Shown here one piece after another: positions 9,250 through 17,391 of a DNA stretch of 64,000 nucleotides. Both the position numbers and the translations under genes were made by a program. Under the pieces are notes generated by a model, which did no database searches, was not told the origin of the DNA, and worked only from the letters and a program-made list of their open reading frames with translations. Position 1 is the first letter of the stretch; each line of letters begins with the position of its first letter. The stretch is from Pontibacter lucknowensis (GTDB lineage: Bacteria > Bacteroidota > Bacteroidia > Cytophagales > Hymenobacteraceae). Location of the stretch: assembly GCF_900156415.1 (NCBI RefSeq), contig NZ_FTNM01000002.1, positions 868,001 through 932,000 of the forward strand, read 5' to 3'.

Positions 9250-9555
9250 ATGGCACAAGTATCAATCAAAGAGTTCGACTGGAACAGGGACTATTATGCC
9301 TATGTGTGTATTGGTGGCTACTAGTGCTATAGCGGGCGCTTCCGTGCCTGGAAGCTCTACAGCCTCACCAGTGATGCCGTGAAAACGCTTAGCCAGCGAC
9401 ACGAAGAAGTAAAAGCACTTTTCGAAACACAGGAAGAACTCGAAGCCTACATCAAAGCCCTGCACGAGCAACCAGCACCGAGCACAGAAGAGATCAAACT
9501 GAACAAGATCGGCAAGGAAGGTGGCGATCAGCTGATCATCAGCTCGATCTTATAA
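9250..9555 (+). pseudogene. 101-codon conserved-looking gene interrupted by an in-frame TAG
   Basis: An ATG at 9250 opens a frame that runs to TAA at 9553-9555, broken only by TAG at 9322-9324 (codon 25). Upstream it encodes MAQVSIKEFDWNRDYYAYV..GGY and downstream CYSGRFRAWKLYSLTSDAV, then an amphipathic helix and a charged tail ending LIISSIL. The reading on both sides is clean, protein-like and in phase, so a single nonsense change (or sequencing error, or readthrough) is the simplest view. I do not recognise the family. Confidence 0.6.
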
Positions 9556-9583
9556 GTGATTAAATGGTAAGTAATACAATCCC

Positions 9584-9618
9584 CCACCCTGTCATTTCGA
9601 CGAGAGGAGAAATCTGAA
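9584..9618. repeat. dispersed intergenic repeat, copy 3
   Basis: This is the third copy of the 35-base repeat, differing by one base from copies 1 and 2 (CGAGAGG for CGATAGG). It ends one base before the ATG of the agmatine deiminase family gene, so it forms that gene's immediate 5' leader. Confidence 0.85.
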
Positions 9619-9619
9619 G

Positions 9620-10477
9620 ATGATCAACGACCGCGACACCAACTTCGTTTATTTCAGTAGCCTGATCAAAGAACGGCCTGCGCTGAAAAGCTTTTGGCTA
9701 TACCTAGAGAAGCAACTCCATCGGGCAGGTATAGACTATGGCTTTATCGAGAACACGAACGACATCTGGTGTCGCGACTATATGCCGGTTCAGATTTCAC
9801 CGAAAGCTTTTGTGCAATTCAAGTACTACCCCTCCTACTGTAACACCGTAAAGTACCGGCCCTCGATCACGGATACGGCACAAGTACAACTAAGCAATCC
9901 GCTGCCGGGCACTACCGTGCAACATCCGCTGCTGCTGGATGGCGGCAATGTCGTGCGCTCGGGCAATACCGTGGTGATGACGGATCGTGTCTTTAAGGAA
10001 AACAAAACCATTGCAAAAGAGGATGTGATCGCACAGCTAAAGCAGGCACTGCAAGTCGAAAAGCTATACCTGATCCCTTCCCAGCCCTACGACTTTACCG
10101 GCCACTCAGATGGTATGGTACGGTTCGTAGATGACCATACCTTGCTGGTGGCTGATTATAGAGGAGAGCTGGATTACTGGAAAACTAGGTATAGAAATGC
10201 GCTGCAGAAGACCGGACTGCGCCTGATTGAATTTCCAGCTGCTCCAGTGAAAGAGAAAAACAAGAACGGTGATTACCCAGCGACTAGGTGCTATATTAAT
10301 TTTGCCTGGATCGGTGATGTGATCCTTTTTCCGCAATTTGATATGCCAGAGGACGAGGAAGCTTTGAAAGAGGCGAAGCGTATATTTAATGGTTGCCAGG
10401 TTATACCTGTGCCGTCGGCAGTTTTAGCGGAGGATGGTGGGGTGTTAAATTGTGCGACTTGGAATGTGAAGACTTAG
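9620..10477 (+). CDS. agmatine deiminase family protein
   Basis: This 285-residue protein has the layout of the agmatine/peptidyl-arginine deiminase superfamily: NDIWCRDYMPVQ near residue 48 (guanidino-binding Asp), GHSDGMVRF with the catalytic His and Asp, and a C-terminal Cys in DGGVLNCATW. Classical agmatine deiminases have GGGxxHC at that last site and are about 350 residues; this shorter protein has Asn before the Cys. It may hydrolyse a different guanidino compound. The ATG is one base behind a dispersed repeat, so its leader has been remodelled. Confidence 0.82.
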   Translation: MINDRDTNFVYFSSLIKERPALKSFWLYLEKQLHRAGIDYGFIENTNDIWCRDYMPVQISPKAFVQFKYYPSYCNTVKYRPSITDTAQVQLSNPLPGTTVQHPLLLDGGNVVRSGNTVVMTDRVFKENKTIAKEDVIAQLKQALQVEKLYLIPSQPYDFTGHSDGMVRFVDDHTLLVADYRGELDYWKTRYRNALQKTGLRLIEFPAAPVKEKNKNGDYPATRCYINFAWIGDVILFPQFDMPEDEEALKEAKRIFNGCQVIPVPSAVLAEDGGVLNCATWNVKT

Positions 10478-10514
10478 GAAAAAAGAGCGGCCCTAAAGTT
10501 ACCTAAATATAGAT

Positions 10515-10545
10515 TTTGATAAGAATACTACAAAAACTATATTTA
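10515..10545 (+). promoter_or_regulatory. probable sigma-A type promoter of the hsdR operon
   Basis: TTTG at 10515-10518 and TATATTTA at 10538-10545 are separated by exactly 19 bases, matching the Bacteroidota -33/-7 consensus (TTTG, 19-21 bases, TAnnTTTG) except for the last base. Transcription would begin around 10552, some 18 bases before the hsdR start. Confidence 0.6.
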
Positions 10546-10569
10546 CCTGTCTAAACACCAACCGAAAAC

Positions 10570-12930
10570 ATGCTTAACAAGAAGACCCTGACAGAGCGTG
10601 ATATCTGTACAAAGTTTATTACGCCTGCTCTGGCAGCAGCCGGATGGGATATTCAAAAGCAGGTTCGTGAAGAATGGCCTTTTACGGATGGTAGAATCAT
10701 CGTGAGGGGCAGCAAGTATACACGTGGACAACGCAAGCGTGCGGATTATGTACTCTTCTACAAGTCCACGATGATCGCTGTGATAGAAGCCAAGGACAAT
10801 AACCACGCTATTGGCCATGGCATGCAACAGGCAAAAGACTATGCCGAGATACTGGACATTCCTTTTGTTTACAGCACCAATGGAGATGGATTTATAGAGT
10901 TTGACAGGACGCTAACAGAAGGTATTGTCGAGAAAGAAATTACCCTAAATGATTTCCCCACACCTGAGCAGCTTTGGCAGCGATATGCCCAGTTCAAAGG
11001 CCTCTCCCCTCAACAACAGGAGATTATAAAGCAGGAGAATCATACCGATGAAACCGACCAGGCTCCGCGCTACTATCAACAGGTTGCCATTAATCGAACT
11101 ATAGAAGCTGTAGCCAGAGGTGATAGGCGCATGCTTCTCGTTATGGCGACGGGTACAGGTAAAACCTATACTGCCTTTCAAATCATCTGGCGCCTCTGGA
11201 AAACAAAGACTGTGAAGCGGGTGCTTTTCCTTGCTGACCGGAACATACTGGTAGACCAGACCAAAACAGGTGACTTTCGTCCATTCGGTTCTGACATTAT
11301 GACCAAGATCGAGAAGCGACAAGTCGATAAGTCTTACCAAATATACTTCGCGCTTTACCAAGGCTTGACTGGCACTGAAGAGGAGAAGAACATCTTCAGA
11401 CAATTCTCGCCAGATTTCTTTGACATGGTGGTGGTAGACGAGTGCCACCGTGGCAGCGCAAAGGAAGAATCTGCCTGGCGGGAGGTGCTGACTTATTTTG
11501 ATTCGGCGATCCATCTGGGTATGACGGCCACTCCAAAAGAAACGAAGGACACTTCCAACATTCATTATTTCGGCGAACCGATCTATACCTACTCTTTAAA
11601 ACAAGGTATAGACGATGGCTTCCTGGCTCCCTACAAGGTGGTACGTGTGAGCCTAAACGTGGATGAAGGATATAGACCGGAAAAAGGCAAGCGTGACAAG
11701 TATGGCCATGAAGTTGAAGACCGTGAGTATAACATCCGTGATTTTGACCGCAACCTGGTAATTGACCAGCGCACCCAGAAAGTAGCCAAGAAAATAACTG
11801 AGTACCTGAGGCAGACTGACCGGATGGCTAAAACCATTGTGTTTTGTGTAGACACAGAACACGCCGAGCGTATGCGACAGGCCTTGGTGAATGAAAACAG
11901 CGATATGCTGCAAAAGCACCCGAAGTATGTGGTGCGGATAACAGGCGACGATGAAGTAGGTAAGAAGGAGTTGTATAACTTCTCTTCTGTCATAGAGAAA
12001 GAGCCGGTTATTGCCACAACCTCTAAGCTCCTAACAACAGGCGTAGATACTAAAATGGTTAAGCTGATTGTGCTGGAGTCAGGTATACAGTCCATGACGG
12101 AGTTTAAGCAAATCATCGGCCGTGGCACTCGACTGCGCGAAGACGATGGTAAGGTATACTTCACGATCCTGGATTTCAGACAAGTAACCAAGCTATTTGC
12201 TGACCCTAACTTTGATGGCGATCCGGTGATGATTTACGAAGCCGGTGAAGATGAATCGCCTGTACCACCCACTGATAAGGGTGGCGAAGGAAGTGAAAAG
12301 CCTGACAACAAGCCTATACCTGGAGAGGATGAAGACGATGTACCTGGTGGTAACGGATCCGATAAACCAAAGAAGTATTACATCAACGATGTAACGGTAA
12401 AGGTGATAAACGAGCGGGTGCAGTATTATGGCGCTGACGGCAAACTGATAACCGAATCCTTGAAAGACTACTCCCGAAGCAAAATTTTGAGAGAGTATAC
12501 CTCGCTTGATGATTTTTTGGTGAAGTGGAAAGCCAGCGACCGCAAAGAAGCCATTGTGAATGAACTCGCTGAGAAAGGTGTGCTGTTCGAAGAGCTGCAA
12601 CAGGAAATTGGGAAGGAAATGGATGCCTTTGACCTGGTGGCACACATTGCTTTTGATCGTCCTCCCCTTACCCGCAAAGAAAGAGCCGAACAGGTAAAGA
12701 AGCGTAACTACTTTGAAAAGTATGGTACGGGTGCCCGTGAGGTACTTCAGACATTGCTGGAGAAATATGCTGACGAAGGAATAAGCTCCCTTGAGAATAA
12801 CTCTGTGCTGACAGTAAAGCCGCTTAACCAATTTGGTACTCCTATTGAAATTGTGAAGCGCTTTGGCAAGAAGGCAGACTTTGAGAAAGCTATAAATGAA
12901 CTGGAGCAGGAGCTTTATAAAACAGCATAA
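10570..12930 (+). CDS. hsdR: type I restriction endonuclease subunit R
   Basis: This 786-residue protein is the motor and nuclease subunit of a type I restriction-modification complex. An N-terminal nuclease domain shows D59 and E73-A-K75 (IEAKD) with a following Gln/Tyr motif (QQAKDYAE). The SF2 helicase part has Walker A ATGTGKT at 193-199, DECH at 290-293 and a motif VI-like QIIGRGTRLREDDG. A charged, Pro/Gly-rich linker (about 560-600) leads to a C-terminal helical region that would dock with HsdM. Length and order resemble EcoEI-type HsdR. It is first in an operon with a PD-(D/E)XK gene, hsdM and hsdS, and a good promoter lies upstream. Confidence 0.93.
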   Translation: MLNKKTLTERDICTKFITPALAAAGWDIQKQVREEWPFTDGRIIVRGSKYTRGQRKRADYVLFYKSTMIAVIEAKDNNHAIGHGMQQAKDYAEILDIPFVYSTNGDGFIEFDRTLTEGIVEKEITLNDFPTPEQLWQRYAQFKGLSPQQQEIIKQENHTDETDQAPRYYQQVAINRTIEAVARGDRRMLLVMATGTGKTYTAFQIIWRLWKTKTVKRVLFLADRNILVDQTKTGDFRPFGSDIMTKIEKRQVDKSYQIYFALYQGLTGTEEEKNIFRQFSPDFFDMVVVDECHRGSAKEESAWREVLTYFDSAIHLGMTATPKETKDTSNIHYFGEPIYTYSLKQGIDDGFLAPYKVVRVSLNVDEGYRPEKGKRDKYGHEVEDREYNIRDFDRNLVIDQRTQKVAKKITEYLRQTDRMAKTIVFCVDTEHAERMRQALVNENSDMLQKHPKYVVRITGDDEVGKKELYNFSSVIEKEPVIATTSKLLTTGVDTKMVKLIVLESGIQSMTEFKQIIGRGTRLREDDGKVYFTILDFRQVTKLFADPNFDGDPVMIYEAGEDESPVPPTDKGGEGSEKPDNKPIPGEDEDDVPGGNGSDKPKKYYINDVTVKVINERVQYYGADGKLITESLKDYSRSKILREYTSLDDFLVKWKASDRKEAIVNELAEKGVLFEELQQEIGKEMDAFDLVAHIAFDRPPLTRKERAEQVKKRNYFEKYGTGAREVLQTLLEKYADEGISSLENNSVLTVKPLNQFGTPIEIVKRFGKKADFEKAINELEQELYKTA

Positions 12931-12932
12931 AA

Positions 12933-14141
12933 ATGGCTGAATTAACAGAGCTGGAATTACAGCAAGAGTATCTTAAGTTAATGGAGAACACCAGCCTTGA
13001 TAAGCTGGAGTTAGCTTTAAATGAGCCTAACATTTTTTCTATACTGGCCATTGACAACCTGGAAATCAGGCATTCAAATTTTTTAGCTTGGTTGCTAAAC
13101 CCAAAGGAAAGTCATGGCTTAAGTGATCAATTTCTGAAAAGATTTCTAAGGGAGATTTTTTTCAATAAGAAAATCAAGGAGGTAACACCTTTAGATGCCG
13201 AGAAACTTGATTATGGAAAGGTTACAATTAAAAGAGAGTGGAAACATATTGATCTATTAATTGCTTTCCCCGACTTAGTAATTTGCTTGGAGAATAAAGT
13301 ACGGGCAAAAGATAATGGTAAGCAGTTAACTGATTACAAAAACATCATAGAGAAGGAGTATCCAGAAAGTAAGTATAGACAAGTATTTATTTACCTAACG
13401 CCTTATGGTAGCTCCAGCTCTCATGAGCAGGATAAGTATGCTTTTATTTCTTACCGCACCATTATAAAAATTTTAGACAGAATACTACAAGTCTACAAAG
13501 ATCTGATCTCACCACAGGCATCCTTTTATATTCAAGACTACATTAAATCATTGAAAAGAAACCTAATGGGTACCGACACCACGAATAAACTTGCAAGAGA
13601 AATCTATCTAAACCATAAAAAACTGCTCGACTTTATCTTTGAGAATAGACCCGACCACATGGATGAATTTGCTAAGTTGCTGTGGGGCTTCTTAAAAGAA
13701 AAAGGCTTTGTTCAAGGGTCTCCTGCTAAAGGGTATATACGGTTTATTAACAAAAGCTTGAAGGGCTTAATACCTCTAAATGAAAAGAGAAGTGGCTGGA
13801 GTAAAAAAGAGGCGTTCCTCTTAGAATTTGAGTTTATCCATGAGGGCAAACTTATATTCAAAGCGACAGCATCACCTACCAGCGCTAACAAAAAATATAG
13901 GAATAAACTGTCTGAAATTTTGATTGGTGAGGGCGAGGCAAGGACAAGGGAAAATCATACTTGGATTGTATACTTTCAAGAAGTGTTCGAAATGGATGTA
14001 AAGGGGCAAATGCGAGAAAACCCTTACAAGCTTCCTGATGGATTCGAAACTTTTTGGACTACTAAAGTAGAGCCTATCATAGATAATGTAGAGAAAGCAT
14101 TATTAGCTCACAAAATTGAACTAATAGCTCTTAATAGTTAA
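12933..14141 (+). CDS. PD-(D/E)XK nuclease family protein inserted in the hsd operon
   Basis: The 402-residue product begins two bases after the hsdR stop. Its N-terminal half has the signature of the PDDEXK_4 family: IRHSNFLAWLLNP near the start, then D107 (HIDLLI) and E120-N-K122 (ICLENKVRA), followed by Gln and Tyr (KQLTDYKN). These residues would form a metal-dependent DNA nuclease site. The gene is clearly richer in A+T than hsdR and hsdM around it, which suggests later insertion. PDDEXK_4 proteins occur near restriction systems but their role there is not established; an accessory nuclease or toxin-like function is my inference. Confidence 0.8.
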   Translation: MAELTELELQQEYLKLMENTSLDKLELALNEPNIFSILAIDNLEIRHSNFLAWLLNPKESHGLSDQFLKRFLREIFFNKKIKEVTPLDAEKLDYGKVTIKREWKHIDLLIAFPDLVICLENKVRAKDNGKQLTDYKNIIEKEYPESKYRQVFIYLTPYGSSSSHEQDKYAFISYRTIIKILDRILQVYKDLISPQASFYIQDYIKSLKRNLMGTDTTNKLAREIYLNHKKLLDFIFENRPDHMDEFAKLLWGFLKEKGFVQGSPAKGYIRFINKSLKGLIPLNEKRSGWSKKEAFLLEFEFIHEGKLIFKATASPTSANKKYRNKLSEILIGEGEARTRENHTWIVYFQEVFEMDVKGQMRENPYKLPDGFETFWTTKVEPIIDNVEKALLAHKIELIALNS

Positions 14142-14171
14142 ATATAAAATTACGCTTACATATACACTTAA

Positions 14172-15611
14172 ATGAGTAACCTTTCAGGTATAATTAAATC
14201 CATCCGCGACATCATGCGCCAGGATGCGGGAGTGGACGGAGATGCACAGCGTATCTCCCAGATGGTTTGGATGCTTTTTTTGAAAGTTTTCAGCGACAAG
14301 GAGGAAGAGTGGGAACTGACCATAGACAACTATAAATCGCCTATACCTGCCAGGCTGCAGTGGAGCAACTGGGCTGCCGATGAGGAAGGTATGACAGGCG
14401 ACGAGCTGCTGGATTTCGTGAACAACGAACTGTTCGAGACGCTGAAGAACCTAGACGTGGTACCGAAGACCGACCCGCAGGGATGGATCGTGAAGCAGGT
14501 GTTTGAGGATACCTACAACTACATGAAAAGCGGCACGCTAATCCGCCAGGTGATCAACAAGATCAACCAGATCGACTTCAACTCCTCTTCGGACCGCCAC
14601 CTGTTCAACGACATTTACGAGAACATGCTCAAGGAGCTGCAAAGCGCAGGCTCCTCAGGCGAGTACTATACCCCGCGTGCCGTGACGCAGTTTATGGTAG
14701 ACATGACGGCTCCGCAGATCGGCGAAAGCGTGCTGGACCCTGCCTGCGGTACGGGCGGCTTCCTGACCTGTGCCATTGAGCACGTACGTACCCAGCTGAA
14801 CAATCCCTCTGACATACAGACGCTGCAGGAGAGCTTTCAGGGGGTAGAGAAAAAGCCGCTGCCGCACATGCTGGCCACCACCAACCTGATGCTGCACGGC
14901 ATGGATGTGCCAGTTATCCGACACGATAACCTGCTGGTGCGCCCTTACGACAGTTGGGGACCGAAAGATCAGGTAGACATCATCCTGAGTAACCCGCCTT
15001 TCGGGGGAACCGAGGAAGAAGGCACGGACGCTAACTTCCCACCCAAGTTCAAGACCAAGGAAACAGCCGACCTGTTCATGGCCCTGATCATGCGCCTGCT
15101 TAAAGACAATGGTCGTGCAGCTGTGGTACTGCCCGACGGTACGCTGTTTGGCGAGGGTGTGAAAACGCGCATTAAGGAGGAGCTGCTGAGCAAGTGCAAC
15201 CTGCATACCCTTGTGCGCCTGCCCAACGGCGTGTTTAACCCTTATACCAGTATAAAAACTAACCTACTGTTCTTCACCAAAGGCCAGCCTACCAAAGAGG
15301 TTTGGTACTTCGAGCACCCCTACCCTGCCGGAGCGAAAAGCTACAACAAGGGCAAACCGATCAACATTAAGGAGTTTGACCTGGAGAAAGCCTGGTGGCA
15401 CAACCGGGAAGAGAACGAATATGCCTGGCGTGTGCCAGTGGAGGAGATCGTGGCCCGCAACTATAACCTGGACATCAAGAACCCGCATGCCCCGGAAACA
15501 GCTCTCGGCGACCCGAACGAGCTGCTGGCTCAGCTGCAGCAAACGGCACAGCGCGTGAAGGCACTACAGCAGGAAATTGTAAATGCATTGGAAGAATCCC
15601 TGTTAAGCTAA
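14172..15611 (+). CDS. hsdM: type I restriction-modification N6-adenine methyltransferase subunit M
   Basis: This 479-residue protein is the modification subunit. After an N-terminal helical domain (HsdM_N type), the methyltransferase domain has SAM-binding motif I DPACGTGG from residue 189 and catalytic motif IV NPPFGG at 274-279, as expected for N6-adenine methylation. It follows the PD-(D/E)XK gene after 30 bases and precedes hsdS by 7 bases. Its composition is host-like (about half G+C), unlike the genes on either side. Confidence 0.95.
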   Translation: MSNLSGIIKSIRDIMRQDAGVDGDAQRISQMVWMLFLKVFSDKEEEWELTIDNYKSPIPARLQWSNWAADEEGMTGDELLDFVNNELFETLKNLDVVPKTDPQGWIVKQVFEDTYNYMKSGTLIRQVINKINQIDFNSSSDRHLFNDIYENMLKELQSAGSSGEYYTPRAVTQFMVDMTAPQIGESVLDPACGTGGFLTCAIEHVRTQLNNPSDIQTLQESFQGVEKKPLPHMLATTNLMLHGMDVPVIRHDNLLVRPYDSWGPKDQVDIILSNPPFGGTEEEGTDANFPPKFKTKETADLFMALIMRLLKDNGRAAVVLPDGTLFGEGVKTRIKEELLSKCNLHTLVRLPNGVFNPYTSIKTNLLFFTKGQPTKEVWYFEHPYPAGAKSYNKGKPINIKEFDLEKAWWHNREENEYAWRVPVEEIVARNYNLDIKNPHAPETALGDPNELLAQLQQTAQRVKALQQEIVNALEESLLS

Positions 15612-15618
15612 GCCGCGC

Positions 15619-17370
15619 ATGTTACTACTGGAGCAATTCGAAAACTTGACGCTGCACCCGAAAAACGCAGCCAGGCTAAAAGAACTCGTCCTGCAGCTGG
15701 CCGTGCAGGGAAAACTGACCGAGAACTGGCGCAGGCAAAACCCTGATGTGGAGTCTGCCGCTGAACTGCTGAGGCGCATTGAGGCGGAAAAGGCGCAGTT
15801 GGTGAAGGATAAAAAGATCAAGAAAGATAAGCCGCTGGAGCCGATCTCTGAGGATGAGGTGCCTTATTCTTTACCCGAGGGATGGGTTTGGATTAGATTA
15901 GGAGGTTTAGGAAGTATCGTAGGTGGAGGAACCCCAAAAGCTGATTCTCCAGAATTCTTCTGCGAAGAAGGTATACCTTGGCTTACTCCTGCCGATTTAG
16001 GAAAGCATCAGGGCAAGTATGTGACTAGAGGGAGAAGGGATATTACAGAGCTGGGACTTGCAAAAAGCTCAGCACAGCTACTCCCAACGGGTTCTGTGCT
16101 CTTTTCAAGTAGAGCTCCAATTGGTCATTTGGCCATAGCTTCAAATCCTATTTCAACTAATCAGGGTTTCAAGTCTTGTGTACCTTATATTCTTGACCTT
16201 AATCAGTATATCTTTTACTTTCTTAAAAAGGCTGCAAAAGAAATCAATGAAAATGCTTCAGGTACTACTTTTAAAGAAGTATCTGGTAAAGAAGTATCTG
16301 CTATACTTGTTCCCCTACCTCCCCTTGCCGAGCAGAAAGCCATTGTGGCGCGGGTGGAAGAGCTGATGCAGAAAATTGAGGAGCTGGAGAACCAAACGGC
16401 AGAACGTATACAACTGAAAAAGCACTTGGGAGCCGCCGCCTTGCAGCAATTAACAGCCGCCACCGACGAGGAACTGGAGCAAAACTGGCTTTTCCTGAAG
16501 CAGCACTTTACAAGTATGTTTGATGAGGCCGCCAATGTAAAAAAGCTCCGCGAAACCATACTTCAGCTGGCCGTACAAGGCAAACTCACCGCCACCTGGC
16601 GCAAGTATAACCCCACTACCGAGCCAGCCTCTGAACTCCTGAAACGCATTCAGGCAGAAAAGGCGCAACTGGTAAAGGAGAAGAAGATCAAAAAGGAAAA
16701 ACCGCTGGAGCCGATTTCAGAAGACGAAGTGCCTTATACTTTGCCGGAGGGTTGGGTTTGGTGTAGGTTTGGTGATGTTGCTAAAGAGATGGCTTACGGT
16801 ACATCTGAGAAGACCAATGACTTTAGCGAAGTACCTGTTTTAAGGATGGGAAATATAACATCTGATGGAAAGGTGTTATACCATAATCTGAAATTCATCT
16901 CACCTACTATCAAGGATTTACCGCGTCTTTACTTGAAGAAGTATGACTTAGTTTTCAACCGAACGAATAGCTATGAGCTTGTTGGCAAAAGTGGTGTCTT
17001 CGATAAAAATGATGATGAGTTTACTTTAGCTTCATATCTAATTAAAGCAACCTTGTTTCTAGACGATGTAGATGTCTTTTATATCAATAACTACATTAAT
17101 TCATCAGTATGCCGTCAGACTCAGATTGAGCCACAAATTACTCAGCAAACAAACCAAGCAAATTTTAGTGGTTCTAAGCTAAAAGACATTCTAGTTCCTC
17201 TCCCTCCCCATACCGAACAAGAAGCCATAGTTGCCAAAGTAGATCAATTGATGCAGCTATGCGACAAACTAGAGAAACAGATTCAGCAGTCAAAACAAGA
17301 GGCAGAGGCGCTGATGCAGTCGGTGGTGCAGGAGGCTTTGCAGGTGCAGGAGGAGGAAGTAATCTTATAA
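15619..17370 (+). CDS. hsdS: type I restriction-modification specificity subunit S
   Basis: This 583-residue protein sets the DNA target of the complex. It has two target recognition domains, each preceded by the same module (LVLQLAVQGKLTENWR ... ISEDEVPYSLPEGWVW at about 20-92 and LQLAVQGKLTATWR ... ISEDEVPYTLPEGWVW at about 310-382) and each followed by a conserved coiled-coil arm (LVPLPPLAEQKAIVARV and LVPLPPHTEQEAIVAKV). The conserved modules are G+C rich, whereas both recognition domains are A+T rich, a pattern expected from domain swapping. Usual HsdS proteins are about 400-450 residues; the extra length is the spacer in the repeated module. Confidence 0.93.
   Translation: MLLLEQFENLTLHPKNAARLKELVLQLAVQGKLTENWRRQNPDVESAAELLRRIEAEKAQLVKDKKIKKDKPLEPISEDEVPYSLPEGWVWIRLGGLGSIVGGGTPKADSPEFFCEEGIPWLTPADLGKHQGKYVTRGRRDITELGLAKSSAQLLPTGSVLFSSRAPIGHLAIASNPISTNQGFKSCVPYILDLNQYIFYFLKKAAKEINENASGTTFKEVSGKEVSAILVPLPPLAEQKAIVARVEELMQKIEELENQTAERIQLKKHLGAAALQQLTAATDEELEQNWLFLKQHFTSMFDEAANVKKLRETILQLAVQGKLTATWRKYNPTTEPASELLKRIQAEKAQLVKEKKIKKEKPLEPISEDEVPYTLPEGWVWCRFGDVAKEMAYGTSEKTNDFSEVPVLRMGNITSDGKVLYHNLKFISPTIKDLPRLYLKKYDLVFNRTNSYELVGKSGVFDKNDDEFTLASYLIKATLFLDDVDVFYINNYINSSVCRQTQIEPQITQQTNQANFSGSKLKDILVPLPPHTEQEAIVAKVDQLMQLCDKLEKQIQQSKQEAEALMQSVVQEALQVQEEEVIL
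15674..15891 (+). repeat. hsdS conserved module, copy 1
   Basis: About 218 bases encoding the segment before the first recognition domain of HsdS. It matches 16540-16761 in protein (most residues identical) and clearly in DNA, giving a direct repeat roughly 870 bases apart. Confidence 0.85.
16540..16761 (+). repeat. hsdS conserved module, copy 2
   Basis: Second copy of the direct repeat inside hsdS, just ahead of the second recognition domain. Recombination between the copies would delete or exchange one recognition domain. Confidence 0.85.
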
Positions 17371-17391
17371 TTTTGAAACTAGAAAATCCGA

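Noticed and set aside
15674..16761. hsdS considered as two fused or duplicated genes
   Set aside because: The frame is continuous and two recognition domains with repeated conserved arms are normal for HsdS.
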